Origin: an uncultured Clostridia bacterium
GTDB lineage: Bacteria; Bacillota; Clostridia; Oscillospirales; Ruminococcaceae
Assembly (NCBI GenBank): GCA_947625375.1
Contig: CANQOC010000008.1
Location: forward strand, 28,166 to 92,165
Length of the DNA stretch: 64,000 bases
Reading direction: 5' to 3'
The notes under the pieces were generated by a model, which saw only the letters and a program-made list of their open reading frames with translations, was not told the DNA's origin and did no database searches. Below are positions 11,031-20,187 of the stretch, one piece after another. Position 1 is the stretch's first letter. Each line of letters starts with the position of its first letter. The translations under genes were made by a program, and so were the position numbers.

Positions 11031-11144
11031 TGGGTCAGCGAAAAAAATTATCACAAAAATGAAAGTTTTATCCCCCGCTCCTGCAAAAAATGCACTAAAA
11101 TCTGGCAGAACGAAAATATTTTTTAAAAAATTGCAATTTGGGTA

Positions 11145-11173
11145 TTGACAAATCCGCAAAGCTGTAGTACAAT
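11145..11173 (+). promoter_or_regulatory. promoter of glutamine synthetase III
   Basis: TTGACA (11145-11150), 17 bp spacer, TACAAT (11168-11173). It is divergent from the glutamate synthase promoter 115 bp away. The transcript should begin near 11180, just before the hexaloop hairpin. Confidence 0.82.
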
Positions 11174-11183
11174 AGCTGACGTT

Positions 11184-11227
11184 GAAGGCAAAGGCGTCTT
11201 CGGGGTTATTCCCCGACGGCGTCTTTT
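11184..11227 (+). promoter_or_regulatory. ANTAR-type hexaloop overlapping an intrinsic terminator in the glnN leader
   Basis: The hairpin GAAGGC-AAAGGC-GTCTTC (11184-11201) has a six-base loop with A1 and G4 and the same stem plan as P2 of the divergent operon (G-U pair one step below the closing C-G). Its loop and 3' arm are also the 5' arm of a strong terminator: 11190-11205 pairs with 11211-11226, with core TCGGGG-TTATT-CCCCGA and a TTTTTT end. Stabilising the first hairpin would block termination and allow glnN expression. Only one hexaloop fits after the promoter; a P1 partner was not found. Confidence 0.7.
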
Positions 11228-11252
11228 TTCATTGTTCTAAGGAGGAATTATA

Positions 11253-13340
11253 ATGGCAAACGTATCCGACATTTTTGGCACCCTGGTCTTTGACGACAGA
11301 GTTATGAAGGCGAATCTTTCGGCCTCGGTCTACAAGTCATTAAAAAAGACCATCGACGAGGGCGCAAGGCTCGACATCTCGGTCGCGAACGCAGTGGCTG
11401 AGGCGATGAAGGAATGGGCGGTCTCGAAGGGCGCGACGCACTTCACCCACTGGTTCCAGCCTCTGACCGGCATCACCGCCGAAAAGCACGACAGCTTTAT
11501 CTCGCCCGCTCCCGACGGAAGAGTCCTTATGGAATTCTCGGGAAAAGAGCTCATCAAGGGCGAACCCGACGCATCGAGCTTCCCCTCGGGCGGACTGAGG
11601 GCGACATTCGAGGCGAGAGGCTATACCGCTTGGGACCCGACGTCTTATGCGTTCATCAAGGGCAAGACCCTCTGTATTCCGACCGCTTTCTGTTCCTACG
11701 GCGGCGAGGCGCTCGACAAGAAGACCCCGCTCCTCCGCTCGATGGAGGCGCTGAATAAACAGGCGATGAGAATCCTTAAGCTCTTCGGCAACGACGACGT
11801 CAAGTGCGTAAAGACCTCGGTCGGACCGGAACAGGAATACTTCCTTGTCGACAAAGAGCTTTATGACCAGAGACCCGACCTTATCTATACCGGAAGGACG
11901 CTCTTCGGCTGTCTTCCCCCGAAGGGTCAGGAGCTCGATGACCACTACTTCGGCGTCATCAAGCCGAGAGTCGCGGCATATATGGCGGACCTCAACGAAG
12001 AGCTTTGGAAGCTCGGAATCCTCGCGAAGACCGAGCACAACGAGGTCGCCCCGGCGCAGCACGAGCTCGCACCGATTTACACCACTACAAACATCGCGAC
12101 CGACCACAACCAGCTCACCATGGAAATCATGCAGAAGGTCGCGGCGAAGCACGGCCTTGTATGCCTGCTCCATGAAAAGCCCTTCGCGGGCGTCAACGGC
12201 TCGGGCAAGCACAACAACTGGTCGATTGCGACCGACACCGGCGTAAACCTCCTCGCCCCCGGCGAGACTCCCTATGAGAACGCGCAGTTCCTTCTCTTCC
12301 TCGTCGCCGTCATCAAGGCCGTCGACGACTATCAGGACCTCCTGAGACTTGCGGTCGCGACCGCAGGCAACGACCACCGTCTCGGCGCAAACGAGGCTCC
12401 TCCGGCTGTCGTGTCGATGTTCCTCGGAGATGAGCTTCAGGCGGTTCTTGACGCCATTGAGACCGACACCCCCTACGGCGGCGCCGAAAAGACGACGATG
12501 AAGCTCGGGGTGCACGTCCTCCCGAGATTCCAGAGGGACAACACCGACCGCAACCGCACCTCGCCGTTCGCGTTCACCGGAAACAAGTTCGAGTTCAGAA
12601 TGCTCGGCTCGTCAAACTCGATTGCCTGCGCGAACATCATGCTCAACTCGGCGGTCGCCGAATCGCTCAAGCAGTTTGCCGACGTCCTTGAAAAAGCCGA
12701 CGACTTCGATTCCGCGCTCCACGACCTCATCAAGAAGACAATCAAGGAGCACAAGAGAATTATCTTCAACGGAAACGGATATGACGACAGCTGGATTAAA
12801 GAGGCGGTCGGAAGAGGACTTATGAACCTCAAGACCACCCCCGACGCGATGCCTCACCTTCTCGACAAGAAGAACGTCGACATGCTCACCGCGCATAAAG
12901 TATATTCGGAGGCTGAGCTTAAGTCCCGCACCGAAATCATGCTCGAAAACTATGTCAAGACCGTCAACATCGAGGCCCTGACCATGAGCGACATGTCGAA
13001 GAAGATGATTATGCCGGCGATCGAGGACTATATCGCCTCGCTTGCGCAGACCGCGAAGAACAAGCAGGAAATCGGAATCGTCGCGAAATACGAAAAGGGA
13101 CTTATTTCGACGCTCGGCGCGCTCCTCGAAAAGATTCAGGAGAAGACCGAGGTTCTCGACGGAAAGATTGCGGAATATAAAAAGATTGCCGACGTAACCG
13201 AGGCTTCGTACTATATCCGCGACGAAATAATCCCGGCGATGGATGCTCTCCGTGCACCCGCCGACGAGGCCGAGGCGATTACGGACGAGAAATTCTGGAG
13301 ATATCCTACATACGGCAAGCTTTTGTTCGGAGTAAGATAA
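11253..13340 (+). CDS. glnN: glutamine synthetase type III
   Basis: This 695-residue protein has the length and order of type III glutamine synthetase, the dodecameric form found in many anaerobes. Visible features are the start [15 protein letters not shown], the [20 protein letters not shown] segment, a metal-binding [27 protein letters not shown], and [10 protein letters not shown] for ATP binding. It begins with ATG 11253 after AAGGAGG. Expression is probably set by the antitermination leader directly upstream. The ammonium channel-PII and asparagine synthase genes follow on the same strand, so this is the ammonia-import and assimilation arm opposite the GOGAT operon. Confidence 0.97.
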   Translation: MANVSDIFGTLVFDDRVMKANLSASVYKSLKKTIDEGARLDISVANAVAEAMKEWAVSKGATHFTHWFQPLTGITAEKHDSFISPAPDGRVLMEFSGKELIKGEPDASSFPSGGLRATFEARGYTAWDPTSYAFIKGKTLCIPTAFCSYGGEALDKKTPLLRSMEALNKQAMRILKLFGNDDVKCVKTSVGPEQEYFLVDKELYDQRPDLIYTGRTLFGCLPPKGQELDDHYFGVIKPRVAAYMADLNEELWKLGILAKTEHNEVAPAQHELAPIYTTTNIATDHNQLTMEIMQKVAAKHGLVCLLHEKPFAGVNGSGKHNNWSIATDTGVNLLAPGETPYENAQFLLFLVAVIKAVDDYQDLLRLAVATAGNDHRLGANEAPPAVVSMFLGDELQAVLDAIETDTPYGGAEKTTMKLGVHVLPRFQRDNTDRNRTSPFAFTGNKFEFRMLGSSNSIACANIMLNSAVAESLKQFADVLEKADDFDSALHDLIKKTIKEHKRIIFNGNGYDDSWIKEAVGRGLMNLKTTPDAMPHLLDKKNVDMLTAHKVYSEAELKSRTEIMLENYVKTVNIEALTMSDMSKKMIMPAIEDYIASLAQTAKNKQEIGIVAKYEKGLISTLGALLEKIQEKTEVLDGKIAEYKKIADVTEASYYIRDEIIPAMDALRAPADEAEAITDEKFWRYPTYGKLLFGVR

Positions 13341-13483
13341 TCGGAAACACCGCGGGATTCCCGCGATGCAGCAGCTTTAAAAATGAACAGACTAAGTGTC
13401 CTTGGCGGGCAAGCGGATTTTTCGTGGGGTCAGGCTCTGGAACATAGTCAATATCATTACCTAAGATAAGAAAGGTGAAAATT

Positions 13484-15208
13484 ATGACTATTGAATTCTG
13501 GTACCTGATTGGTGCCGCGCTCGTTTTCTGGATGCAGGCAGGATTTGCGATGGTTGAAACCGGCTTTACAAGGGCAAAGAACGCCGGTAACATCATCATG
13601 AAGAACCTGATGGACTTTTGTATCGGAACGGTTGTGTTCTCGATACTCGGCTACAGCCTTATGATGGGCGAAGACGCGCTCTTCGGACTCATCGGTCTTC
13701 CCAACATGGACCTCTTCACTCACTTCAAGGAATTCATCGCCTCCCCCGAGGAGGGCTTCACCGGCGCTTCGACGTTCGTCTTCAACCTCGTCTTCTGCGC
13801 CACGACAGCGACTATCGTCTCGGGAGCGATGGCGGAGCGCACGAAGTTCTCGGCGTACTGCATCTATTCCGGAGTCATCTCGCTGATTGTCTATCCCATT
13901 GAGGCGCACTGGATCTGGGGCGGCGGCTGGCTTGCACAGCTCGGCTTCCACGACTACGCCGGCTCCTGCGCGATTCACATGGTCGGCGGCATTGCCGCCT
14001 TGGTCGGCGCAATCTTCCTCGGCCCGAGAATCGGCAAATACGTCAAGGACAAATCCGGCAAGGTCGTCAAGGTAAACGCTATTCCCGGCCACTCGATTAC
14101 CCTCGGCGCTCTCGGCGTGTTTATCCTCTGGCTCGGCTGGTACGGCTTCAACGGCGCCGCCGCAACGACTCCCTCGGAGCTTGCGTCAATCTTCCTCACC
14201 ACCACCGTTGCGCCGTCGGTCGCGACCTGTGTCACTATGATATTCACATGGATTAAAAACGGCAAACCCGATGTCTCGATGTGCCTCAACGCCTCCCTTG
14301 CGGGACTTGTCGGCATCACCGCCGGCTGCGACGCGATGGACTGGATTGGCGCTGCGGTAGTCGGAATCGTCTCCGGCATACTCGTCGTTGTCGTCGTCGA
14401 AGGTCTTGACATGAAGCTTCACATCGACGACCCCGTCGGCGCCGTCGGCGTACACATGGCAAACGGCATCTGGGGCACTATTGCGGTCGGTCTCCTCGCG
14501 AACCCCGACGCGCCCGCAGGTCTTTCCGGACTCTTCTATACCGGCAGCTTTAAGCAGCTCGGTCTCCAGCTCTTGGGCTTTGCTTCCGTCGCGGTATATG
14601 CCGCGGTAATGATGATAATCTTCTTCGCTCTGATTAAGAAGTTCCACGGACTCCGCGTCACCGCCGAGGAAGAGATGATGGGTCTCGACATTCCCGAGCA
14701 CGGTCTTCCGTCGGCATATCCCGACTTTATGCCCGCCGTCGATAAATTCGTTTCCTACGGCGACTACGGCGATGTTCCCGTCGTCACCGGCGACGTTCCC
14801 GAGGCAGAGGCCGTCACCGTCAAGAAGGTTCCCTCGTTCGAGGAGGGCGGACACAAGTTCACCAAGGTCGAAATCATCTGCAAAGAGGCGCGCTTCGACG
14901 CCCTTAAGACCGCAATGTCTAAGCTCGGCATCACCGGCATGACCGTATCCCACGTTATGGGCTTCGGCGCACAGAAGGGCAAACCCGAGTATTATCGCGG
15001 CGTTCCCGTCGAGACAAACCTTCTCCCGAAGGTTCAGGTCGACATCGTCGTTTCAAAGATTCCGGTCAGAACGGTCATCGAAACCGCGAAGAAGGTCCTT
15101 TATACCGGACATATCGGCGACGGCAAGATATTTGTCTATGACGTCGAGAATGTCGTAAAGGTCAGGACCGGCGAAGAGGGATACGACGCTCTTCAGGACG
15201 TTGAATAA
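13484..15208 (+). CDS. amt: ammonium transporter fused to PII signal protein
   Basis: This 574-residue protein starts at ATG 13484 behind AAAGGTG. Residues about 1-405 are an Amt/Rh channel with eleven predicted membrane helices, including GAMAERTKFSAY and the pore His-containing FHDYAGSCAIHMVGG. After a linker of about 50 residues comes a complete PII (GlnB/GlnK) domain. It has a T-loop with EYYRG, the Tyr position uridylylated in some PII proteins, and the signature TGHIGDGKIFVYDVENV. PII normally plugs Amt as a separate trimer; here it is tethered, so gating would be built in. It lies 143 bp after glnN with no clear promoter, so read-through is likely. Confidence 0.95.
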   Translation: MTIEFWYLIGAALVFWMQAGFAMVETGFTRAKNAGNIIMKNLMDFCIGTVVFSILGYSLMMGEDALFGLIGLPNMDLFTHFKEFIASPEEGFTGASTFVFNLVFCATTATIVSGAMAERTKFSAYCIYSGVISLIVYPIEAHWIWGGGWLAQLGFHDYAGSCAIHMVGGIAALVGAIFLGPRIGKYVKDKSGKVVKVNAIPGHSITLGALGVFILWLGWYGFNGAAATTPSELASIFLTTTVAPSVATCVTMIFTWIKNGKPDVSMCLNASLAGLVGITAGCDAMDWIGAAVVGIVSGILVVVVVEGLDMKLHIDDPVGAVGVHMANGIWGTIAVGLLANPDAPAGLSGLFYTGSFKQLGLQLLGFASVAVYAAVMMIIFFALIKKFHGLRVTAEEEMMGLDIPEHGLPSAYPDFMPAVDKFVSYGDYGDVPVVTGDVPEAEAVTVKKVPSFEEGGHKFTKVEIICKEARFDALKTAMSKLGITGMTVSHVMGFGAQKGKPEYYRGVPVETNLLPKVQVDIVVSKIPVRTVIETAKKVLYTGHIGDGKIFVYDVENVVKVRTGEEGYDALQDVE

Positions 15209-15256
15209 CCCCTCCCCTCTCATTACATCTGACATCTTCTCCTGTTATAAAGAGTG

Positions 15257-15320
15257 ATGTGTTGAACCCCGGCGCGGCATAAAACTGCCGTGTCGGGGCA
15301 AAGCACCCTCCGGAGATAAT
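15257..15320 (+). promoter_or_regulatory. leader hairpins before asparagine synthase
   Basis: The gap 15209-15358 holds a large stem (CCCCGGCGCGGC paired with GCCGTGTCGGGG) and then a small palindrome TCCGGA-GATAA-TCCGGA. Neither has an A1/G4 hexaloop, so I do not assign it to ANTAR control. Its role is unknown. Confidence 0.35.
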
Positions 15321-15358
15321 CCGGAAAAAAGCAACAAGTAATTTTGGGATGTGATTTT

Positions 15359-16933
15359 ATGTGTTCAATAATCGGCGTTACCGGCCCGCTCGACAGCCGA
15401 ATCTTTCGGGACGGCTTTCAGCGCACAAAGTCGCGCGGTCCGGACGACACGAGAACCGTTAAGACCGGCAGCGGAGTCCTCGGCTTCCACCGGCTCGCGA
15501 TAATGGGTCTTACCCCCGAGGGTATGCAGCCCTTCGAGCTTGACGGGAGCTATGTCGTCTGCAACGGCGAGATTTACGGCTTTGAGAAGCTTAAAAAAGA
15601 GCTGTCGAAGAAATACAGCTTTAAAAGCGGGTCGGACTGTGAAATACTGCTTCCGCTTTATTTTGAATACGGCGTGGAAATGTTTAAGATGCTCGACGCC
15701 GAATTTGCGCTCATCATATATGACGGCAGGACGGGCGAATATATCGCCGCGCGCGACCCCATCGGCATACGTCCGCTTTATTACGGATATCTTGAGGGCG
15801 GGGACATCGTTTTTGCGTCCGAGCCGAAAAACCTTGTCGGGATTTGCAAGAGAATAATGCCCTTCCCGCCCGGACACTACTACAAGGACGGGAAATTCAT
15901 CTGTTACCGCGACATCGCGAAGGTCGAAAAGGTCTCGGAGGACGGCATCGACGAAGCCGTGAAAAAGATTCACGACCTTCTTGTGAAGGGCATTGAAAAG
16001 AGGCTTGTCGCCGACGCAAAGGTCGGGTATCTTCTTTCGGGCGGACTTGACTCGTCGCTCGTCTGCGCGGTTGCGCAAAAGGCGTCGAAGGAGCCGATTA
16101 AGACGTTTTCAATCGGAATGAGCGGCGACGCGATTGACCTTAAATATGCGCGTCAGGTTGCAGACTATATCGGCAGCGACCACACCGAGGTAATCATCTC
16201 GAAGGACGACGTCATCGAATCGCTTTCGACGGTCATCAACCTCTTGGGCACATACGACATCACGACGATAAGGGCGAGCATCGGAATGTACCTCGTCTGC
16301 CGCGCGATTCACGAAAACACCGACATAAGGGTCATTCTTACCGGCGAGATTTCGGACGAGCTCTTCGGATATAAATACACCGACTTTGCGCCGTCGGCCG
16401 AGGCTTTCCAGCAGGAGGCGGAAAAGCGCGTCCGCGAGCTTCATATGTATGACGTGCTGAGGGCGGACCGCTGCATTTCGGTCAACTCGCTCGAAGCGCG
16501 CGTGCCGTTCGGCGACCTCGATTTTGTTGAATACGTTATGTCAATCAATCCCGAGCTTAAGATGAACAAGTACAACAAGGGCAAGTATCTTTTAAGAAAA
16601 GCGTTCGAGGGCGACTATCTCCCCCACGACATTTTATACCGCGAAAAAGCGGCGTTTTCCGACGCTGTCGGTCACTCGATGGTCGACTATTTAAAGGAAT
16701 ATGCCGAGGGGATTTATTCCGACGGGGAATTCGAGAGCCTTCGCAAAAAGTACACCCACGCACAGCCGTTCACGAAGGAATCGCTCCTCTACCGCGAGAT
16801 TTTCGAGCGCTTCTATCCCGGTCAGTCCGAGATGGTCAAGGACTTCTGGATGCCGAATAAGGATTGGGAAGGCTGCAACGTCAACGACCCGAGCGCGAGG
16901 GTGCTCTCTAACTACGGGGAGAGCGGGAAATAA
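15359..16933 (+). CDS. asnB: asparagine synthase (glutamine-hydrolysing)
   Basis: This 524-residue enzyme makes asparagine from aspartate, ATP and glutamine. The start at ATG 15359 puts the catalytic cysteine directly after Met (MCSIIGVTG), as class II amidotransferases need; an upstream in-frame ATG at 15344 would bury it. The N-terminal domain also shows SRGPDDTR and VCNGEIY. The C-terminal domain has the ATP pyrophosphatase loop LLSGGLDSSL. It is downstream of glnN and amt-PII and completes the glutamine-using set in this block. Paired hairpins that look like a terminator follow at 16939-17003. Confidence 0.95.
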   Translation: MCSIIGVTGPLDSRIFRDGFQRTKSRGPDDTRTVKTGSGVLGFHRLAIMGLTPEGMQPFELDGSYVVCNGEIYGFEKLKKELSKKYSFKSGSDCEILLPLYFEYGVEMFKMLDAEFALIIYDGRTGEYIAARDPIGIRPLYYGYLEGGDIVFASEPKNLVGICKRIMPFPPGHYYKDGKFICYRDIAKVEKVSEDGIDEAVKKIHDLLVKGIEKRLVADAKVGYLLSGGLDSSLVCAVAQKASKEPIKTFSIGMSGDAIDLKYARQVADYIGSDHTEVIISKDDVIESLSTVINLLGTYDITTIRASIGMYLVCRAIHENTDIRVILTGEISDELFGYKYTDFAPSAEAFQQEAEKRVRELHMYDVLRADRCISVNSLEARVPFGDLDFVEYVMSINPELKMNKYNKGKYLLRKAFEGDYLPHDILYREKAAFSDAVGHSMVDYLKEYAEGIYSDGEFESLRKKYTHAQPFTKESLLYREIFERFYPGQSEMVKDFWMPNKDWEGCNVNDPSARVLSNYGESGK

Positions 16934-16938
16934 ATGTG

Positions 16939-17003
16939 CCGCCATGCTGTCGCATGGCGGAAATATAAGGGGAAGTCCTTTTTACGGACTTCTCCTGTTT
17001 TAT
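16939..17003 (+). terminator. tandem stem-loops ending the asnB transcript
   Basis: CCGCCATG-CTGTCG-CATGGCGG (16939-16960) is followed by a 10 bp stem GGGGAAGTCC / GGACTTCTCC (16969-16995) and a T-rich TGTTTTAT. The second hairpin is the likely intrinsic terminator. Confidence 0.7.
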
Positions 17004-17019
17004 AACTTATGCGGTTTAT

Positions 17020-17200
17020 CACTTGCCTCACTCATCGTTTGGCAAGCAGGGGACCCCCGGCGAGGGTCCCCTACGTCAAAACAATTCACCGAATTGTTTT
17101 GACTACCCTCCTGCGCTTCGCTTCGCAAGTGTTCCGCGACTGCGGTCGCGGCGGGGGCGCTGCCCCTCGACCCCGTGAGCCTTTTGAAAAAGGCTCAAGC
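17020..17200. repeat. multi-branched palindromic intergenic element
   Basis: Between asnB and dapB an outer stem CACTTGC (17020-17026)/GCAAGTG (17125-17131) encloses an inner stem GCAGG (17046-17050)/CCTGC (17109-17113). That inner stem encloses two side-by-side hairpins: GGGGACCC/GGGTCCCC (17049-17071) and a perfect 13 bp stem with ACC loop (17075-17103). Then follow CCGCGAC/GTCGCGG and GAGCCTTTT/AAAAGGCTC (17177-17196). No coding capacity was recognised in the 300 bp gap. Confidence 0.6.
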
Positions 17201-17248
17201 GAAAACTTTTAGTTTTTTATGTGCGGTAAAAGTGCTTTGTGAACCCCG

Positions 17249-17998
17249 TCAGACCAAGTCCGCCATGGTGTAAAGTCCGGGAGCTTTTGTCGAGATGAAG
17301 ACCGCAGCGTTGACGGCGCCGGTGGCGAAGACCTCCTTCGAGGCGGCGGAATGGCTCAGAGTTATGACCTCGTCGCGCCCGGCGAAGATTATCTCGTGGT
17401 CGCCGACAATCGTCCCGCCCCTGACCGAGTGAATCCCGATTTCCGAGTGGTCGCGCTTGCGGCGGACACTGTGCCGGTCGTAAGTATAGCTGTACTTCTC
17501 GCCGCGCGCGGCGTTAATCGCGTCGGCAAGCATAAGCGCCGTCCCGCTCGGCGCATCGACCTTCTGGTTGTGGTGGCGCTCGACGATTTCGACGTCAAAC
17601 TGATCCCCGAGGACCGCCGCCGCCTTCTTCGCAAGCTCGGAAAGAAGGTTGATTCCGAGGGACATGTTCGCTGTGAAGAAAACCGGTATCTTCGACGAAG
17701 CCGCCTTGATTTTCTCGACCTGCTCGGGGGTATATCCCGTCGTCGCGGCGACAAGCGGCACGCCGTTCGTCAGGCAGTACGCGAGCATTTCGTCGAGCTC
17801 GTTCGGCCGCGAAAAGTCAATCACCGCGTCGGGGACCTCGGGCAGCTCGGAGAGCAGCTTATACACCGTAAAGTAGGAATACTTTACAGGATTGATGTCG
17901 ACGCCCGCCATGACGGCGCAGTCCGTCCGCGAGGAAATCACTTCCGAAATCATGCGTCCCATCTTGCCGCAGGCGCCTCTGATAACGATTTTTGTCAT
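17249..17998 (-). CDS. dapB: 4-hydroxy-tetrahydrodipicolinate reductase
   Basis: This enzyme reduces the DapA product toward diaminopimelate and lysine using NAD(P)H. The protein of about 249 residues shows the nucleotide-binding GACGKMGRMI, a GYTPEQ segment with the VAATTG signature, and the catalytic ERHHNQKVDAPSGTA. Start at ATG 17998, ten bases behind AAGGA; GTG 18007 would leave the ribosome site too close. It is the third gene of asd-dapA-dapB. In a spore former the same intermediate also feeds dipicolinate synthase, encoded here at 38906-40308. Confidence 0.96.
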   Translation of the reverse strand: MTKIVIRGACGKMGRMISEVISSRTDCAVMAGVDINPVKYSYFTVYKLLSELPEVPDAVIDFSRPNELDEMLAYCLTNGVPLVAATTGYTPEQVEKIKAASSKIPVFFTANMSLGINLLSELAKKAAAVLGDQFDVEIVERHHNQKVDAPSGTALMLADAINAARGEKYSYTYDRHSVRRKRDHSEIGIHSVRGGTIVGDHEIIFAGRDEVITLSHSAASKEVFATGAVNAAVFISTKAPGLYTMADLV

Positions 17999-18035
17999 AA
18001 ATTTCACATCCTTAAAAAATATCCGTAAAGTAAAG

Positions 18036-18926
18036 TCACTTTACAAGTCCGAGCCGTATCAGCCCTTGGCGGAGCAGCTCACGCGAGGTCTCGCTCATTC
18101 CGAAAAGCGGCGGACGGCAGGGCCCGGCGCCGAGTCCCATCATGTTGAGCGCCTCTTTCACGGGCACGGGGTTGACGTCGGAGAAGAGAAGGTTTGTCAG
18201 CCGCATATACCGCATCGCGAGGGCGCCCGCCGCGGCGAAGTCGTTTTCGAGGCAAAGGGCGCAGATTCGCTGTGTTTCCGCGGGAATGACGTTCGCGAGG
18301 ACCGATATCACTCCCCTGCCGCCGAGCGACATTATCGGCACGGTCAGGTCGTCGTTGCCGCTGTAAATCGGGAGGTCGTCGCCGCAGGAGTCGAGGACTT
18401 TTGCGGCGAATGAGACGTCGCCGCTCGCCTCTTTAAGTCCGGCGACGCGGGGGTGCTTTGAAAGCTCGGTAAAGGTCTCCGGCTTTACGAACAGTCCCGT
18501 CCGCGAGGGGATATGATAGAGAATTGCGGGGATTTTTACGGCGTCAAGAATCATCTCGTAGTGCCGAATCAGGCCGGACTGCGAGGTCTTGTTGTAATAC
18601 GGCGTCACCAAAAGCAGTGCGTCGGCGCCGGCCTCCTCCGCCGCCTTCGACGTCTCAATCGCATAGGCGGTGTCGTTCGAGCCGGTCGAGCAAATCACCG
18701 GCACGCGCCCGGCGGTGCGTTCGACCGCAAAGCGCATCAGCGCGCGGTGCTCGTCGCCGGAGAGGGTCGCGTTTTCGCCGGTCGTTCCGACGGCGACAAT
18801 CGCGCGGGTACCCGCCTCAATTTGGCGGTCAATCAGCTCGCCGTACTTCGTATAATTTACACTTCCGTCGGGGTTGAACGGCGTCACGACAGCGACCGCC
18901 GAGCCCTCAAAAACAGGGTGTTTCAT
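18036..18926 (-). CDS. dapA: 4-hydroxy-tetrahydrodipicolinate synthase
   Basis: DapA condenses pyruvate with aspartate semialdehyde. The 296-residue length is standard. Motifs include VGTTGENATLSGDEH, PYYNKTSQ, the Tyr in YHIPSRTG, and the Schiff-base lysine in AGLKEASGD. It lies 42 bp after asd and 37 bp before dapB on the same strand, so one transcript is likely. Confidence 0.97.
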   Translation of the reverse strand: MKHPVFEGSAVAVVTPFNPDGSVNYTKYGELIDRQIEAGTRAIVAVGTTGENATLSGDEHRALMRFAVERTAGRVPVICSTGSNDTAYAIETSKAAEEAGADALLLVTPYYNKTSQSGLIRHYEMILDAVKIPAILYHIPSRTGLFVKPETFTELSKHPRVAGLKEASGDVSFAAKVLDSCGDDLPIYSGNDDLTVPIMSLGGRGVISVLANVIPAETQRICALCLENDFAAAGALAMRYMRLTNLLFSDVNPVPVKEALNMMGLGAGPCRPPLFGMSETSRELLRQGLIRLGLVK

Positions 18927-18968
18927 ATGGACCTCCGGAGGGTAAAATTTGGATTATGTAAGATACAA

Positions 18969-20051
18969 TTATCTGTCAAAACAGCCTTTTGCCGCAAGCA
19001 GCTCTGCGGCAAGGACGCCGCCGCCGGCAGCGCCGCGCAGGGTGTTATGAGAGAGGCAGACGAACTTGTAGTCGAAGACGGGGTCTTCGCGGAGACGTCC
19101 GATTGACACCGCCATTCCGCCCTCGGAGTCGCGGTCGAGCTTCGCCTGCGGGCGGTTGTCTTCCTCGAAATAGTGCAGGAACTGTTTCGGCGCCGAGGGG
19201 AGACCGAGCTTCTGCGGCTCGCCCTTAAATTCCGCCCAAGCGCGGAGAATCTCGTCCTTCGACGGCTTGCGGTCGAATTTTACGAAGACCGCCGACGTAT
19301 GACCGTCGGAAACGGGGACGCGGAGGCACTGTGTCGTGATTATCGGCCTCTCGGCGGGGACGATTACGCCGTCGCGGACCTCGCCCCAAATCTTCATCGG
19401 CTCGACCTCGCTTTTCTGCTCCTCGCCCTTGATGAACGGGATAAGGTTGTCGACCATCTCGGGCCATGTCTCGAAGGTCTTTCCGGCGCCGGATATCGCC
19501 TGATAGTTGCAGGCGAGGACGGTCTTTATTCCGTATTCGCGGAGAGGGTGAAGCGCGGGTACATAGCTCTGAATCGAGCAGTTAGGCTTTACAGCGACGA
19601 ATCCCCTCTTGGTGCCGAGGCGCTTTTTCTGGGTCTCGATGACCGCGATGTGCTCGGCGTTGCACTCGGGGATAAGCATCGGAACGTCGGGGAAATAGCG
19701 GTGCTCCTTGTTGTTCGAGACAACGGGGCACTCTAACTTCGCGTATCCCTGTTCAAGAGCGATTATCTCTTCCGAGGGCATGTCGACGGCGCAAAATACG
19801 AAGTCGACCTCGGACGCGATTTCCTTCATGTCCTTTACCGCGTCCTTTACGACGATGTCGCCGACCCAATCGGGGAGCGCGGTTTTCATCGCCCACTTTG
19901 TACCGACGGCGTCGCGGTAGGTCTTTCCGGCGGAGCGCTCCGAAGCGGCAAGGACCTTAAGCCTGAACCACGGGTGATTTTCGAGGAGGGTGATAAACCT
20001 CTGTCCGACCATGCCCGTTGCGCCGATGACGCCTACTTTAAAATTTTTCAT
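18969..20051 (-). CDS. asd: aspartate-semialdehyde dehydrogenase (archaeal/fungal-type)
   Basis: This enzyme reduces aspartyl phosphate to the semialdehyde used for lysine, threonine and methionine. The protein has 360 residues from ATG 20051 (MKNFKVGVIGATGMVGQRF) behind AGAGAGGAA; the frame extends further upstream but without support. The catalytic cysteine is in KPNCSIQS, and NYQAISGAGK marks the active site. The length and the ECNAEHI insert fit the archaeal/yeast branch rather than the classical bacterial one. It is first in the operon with dapA and dapB. Confidence 0.95.
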   Translation of the reverse strand: MKNFKVGVIGATGMVGQRFITLLENHPWFRLKVLAASERSAGKTYRDAVGTKWAMKTALPDWVGDIVVKDAVKDMKEIASEVDFVFCAVDMPSEEIIALEQGYAKLECPVVSNNKEHRYFPDVPMLIPECNAEHIAVIETQKKRLGTKRGFVAVKPNCSIQSYVPALHPLREYGIKTVLACNYQAISGAGKTFETWPEMVDNLIPFIKGEEQKSEVEPMKIWGEVRDGVIVPAERPIITTQCLRVPVSDGHTSAVFVKFDRKPSKDEILRAWAEFKGEPQKLGLPSAPKQFLHYFEEDNRPQAKLDRDSEGGMAVSIGRLREDPVFDYKFVCLSHNTLRGAAGGGVLAAELLAAKGCFDR

Positions 20052-20113
20052 ACAAATTCCTCTCTTCCCGGGGTTGCAATTCCCCGTGTGATGGTATATA
20101 ATCATACGCATAC

Positions 20114-20142
20114 AGAATATCACAAAGAAACGGCAAAGTCAA
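20114..20142 (-). promoter_or_regulatory. promoter of asd-dapA-dapB
   Basis: Reverse strand TTGACT (20142-20137), 17 bp spacer, TATTCT (20119-20114). A GGGG...CCCC hairpin lies in the short leader just before the asd ribosome site. The -35 element abuts the heptad array at 20146. Confidence 0.72.
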
Positions 20143-20145
20143 GAA

Positions 20146-20187
20146 TAGAAGATAGAAGTCAGAAGATAGAGGATAGAAGACAGAATG
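20146..20187 (+). repeat. heptanucleotide tandem array 1 (YAGARGW)
   Basis: Six consecutive 7 bp units: TAGAAGA, TAGAAGT, CAGAAGA, TAGAGGA, TAGAAGA, CAGAATG. The ATG of queA is the end of the last unit, and a GAGGA inside unit four is the only visible Shine-Dalgarno-like sequence. Confidence 0.8.

Noticed and set aside
13341..13483. ANTAR-type leader before the ammonium channel gene
   Set aside because: Only a CGCGGG-ATT-CCCGCG hairpin and a five-base-loop hairpin were found; no A1/G4 hexaloop.
15209..15358. ANTAR-type leader before asnB
   Set aside because: Hairpins present, but loops are of the wrong size or bases.
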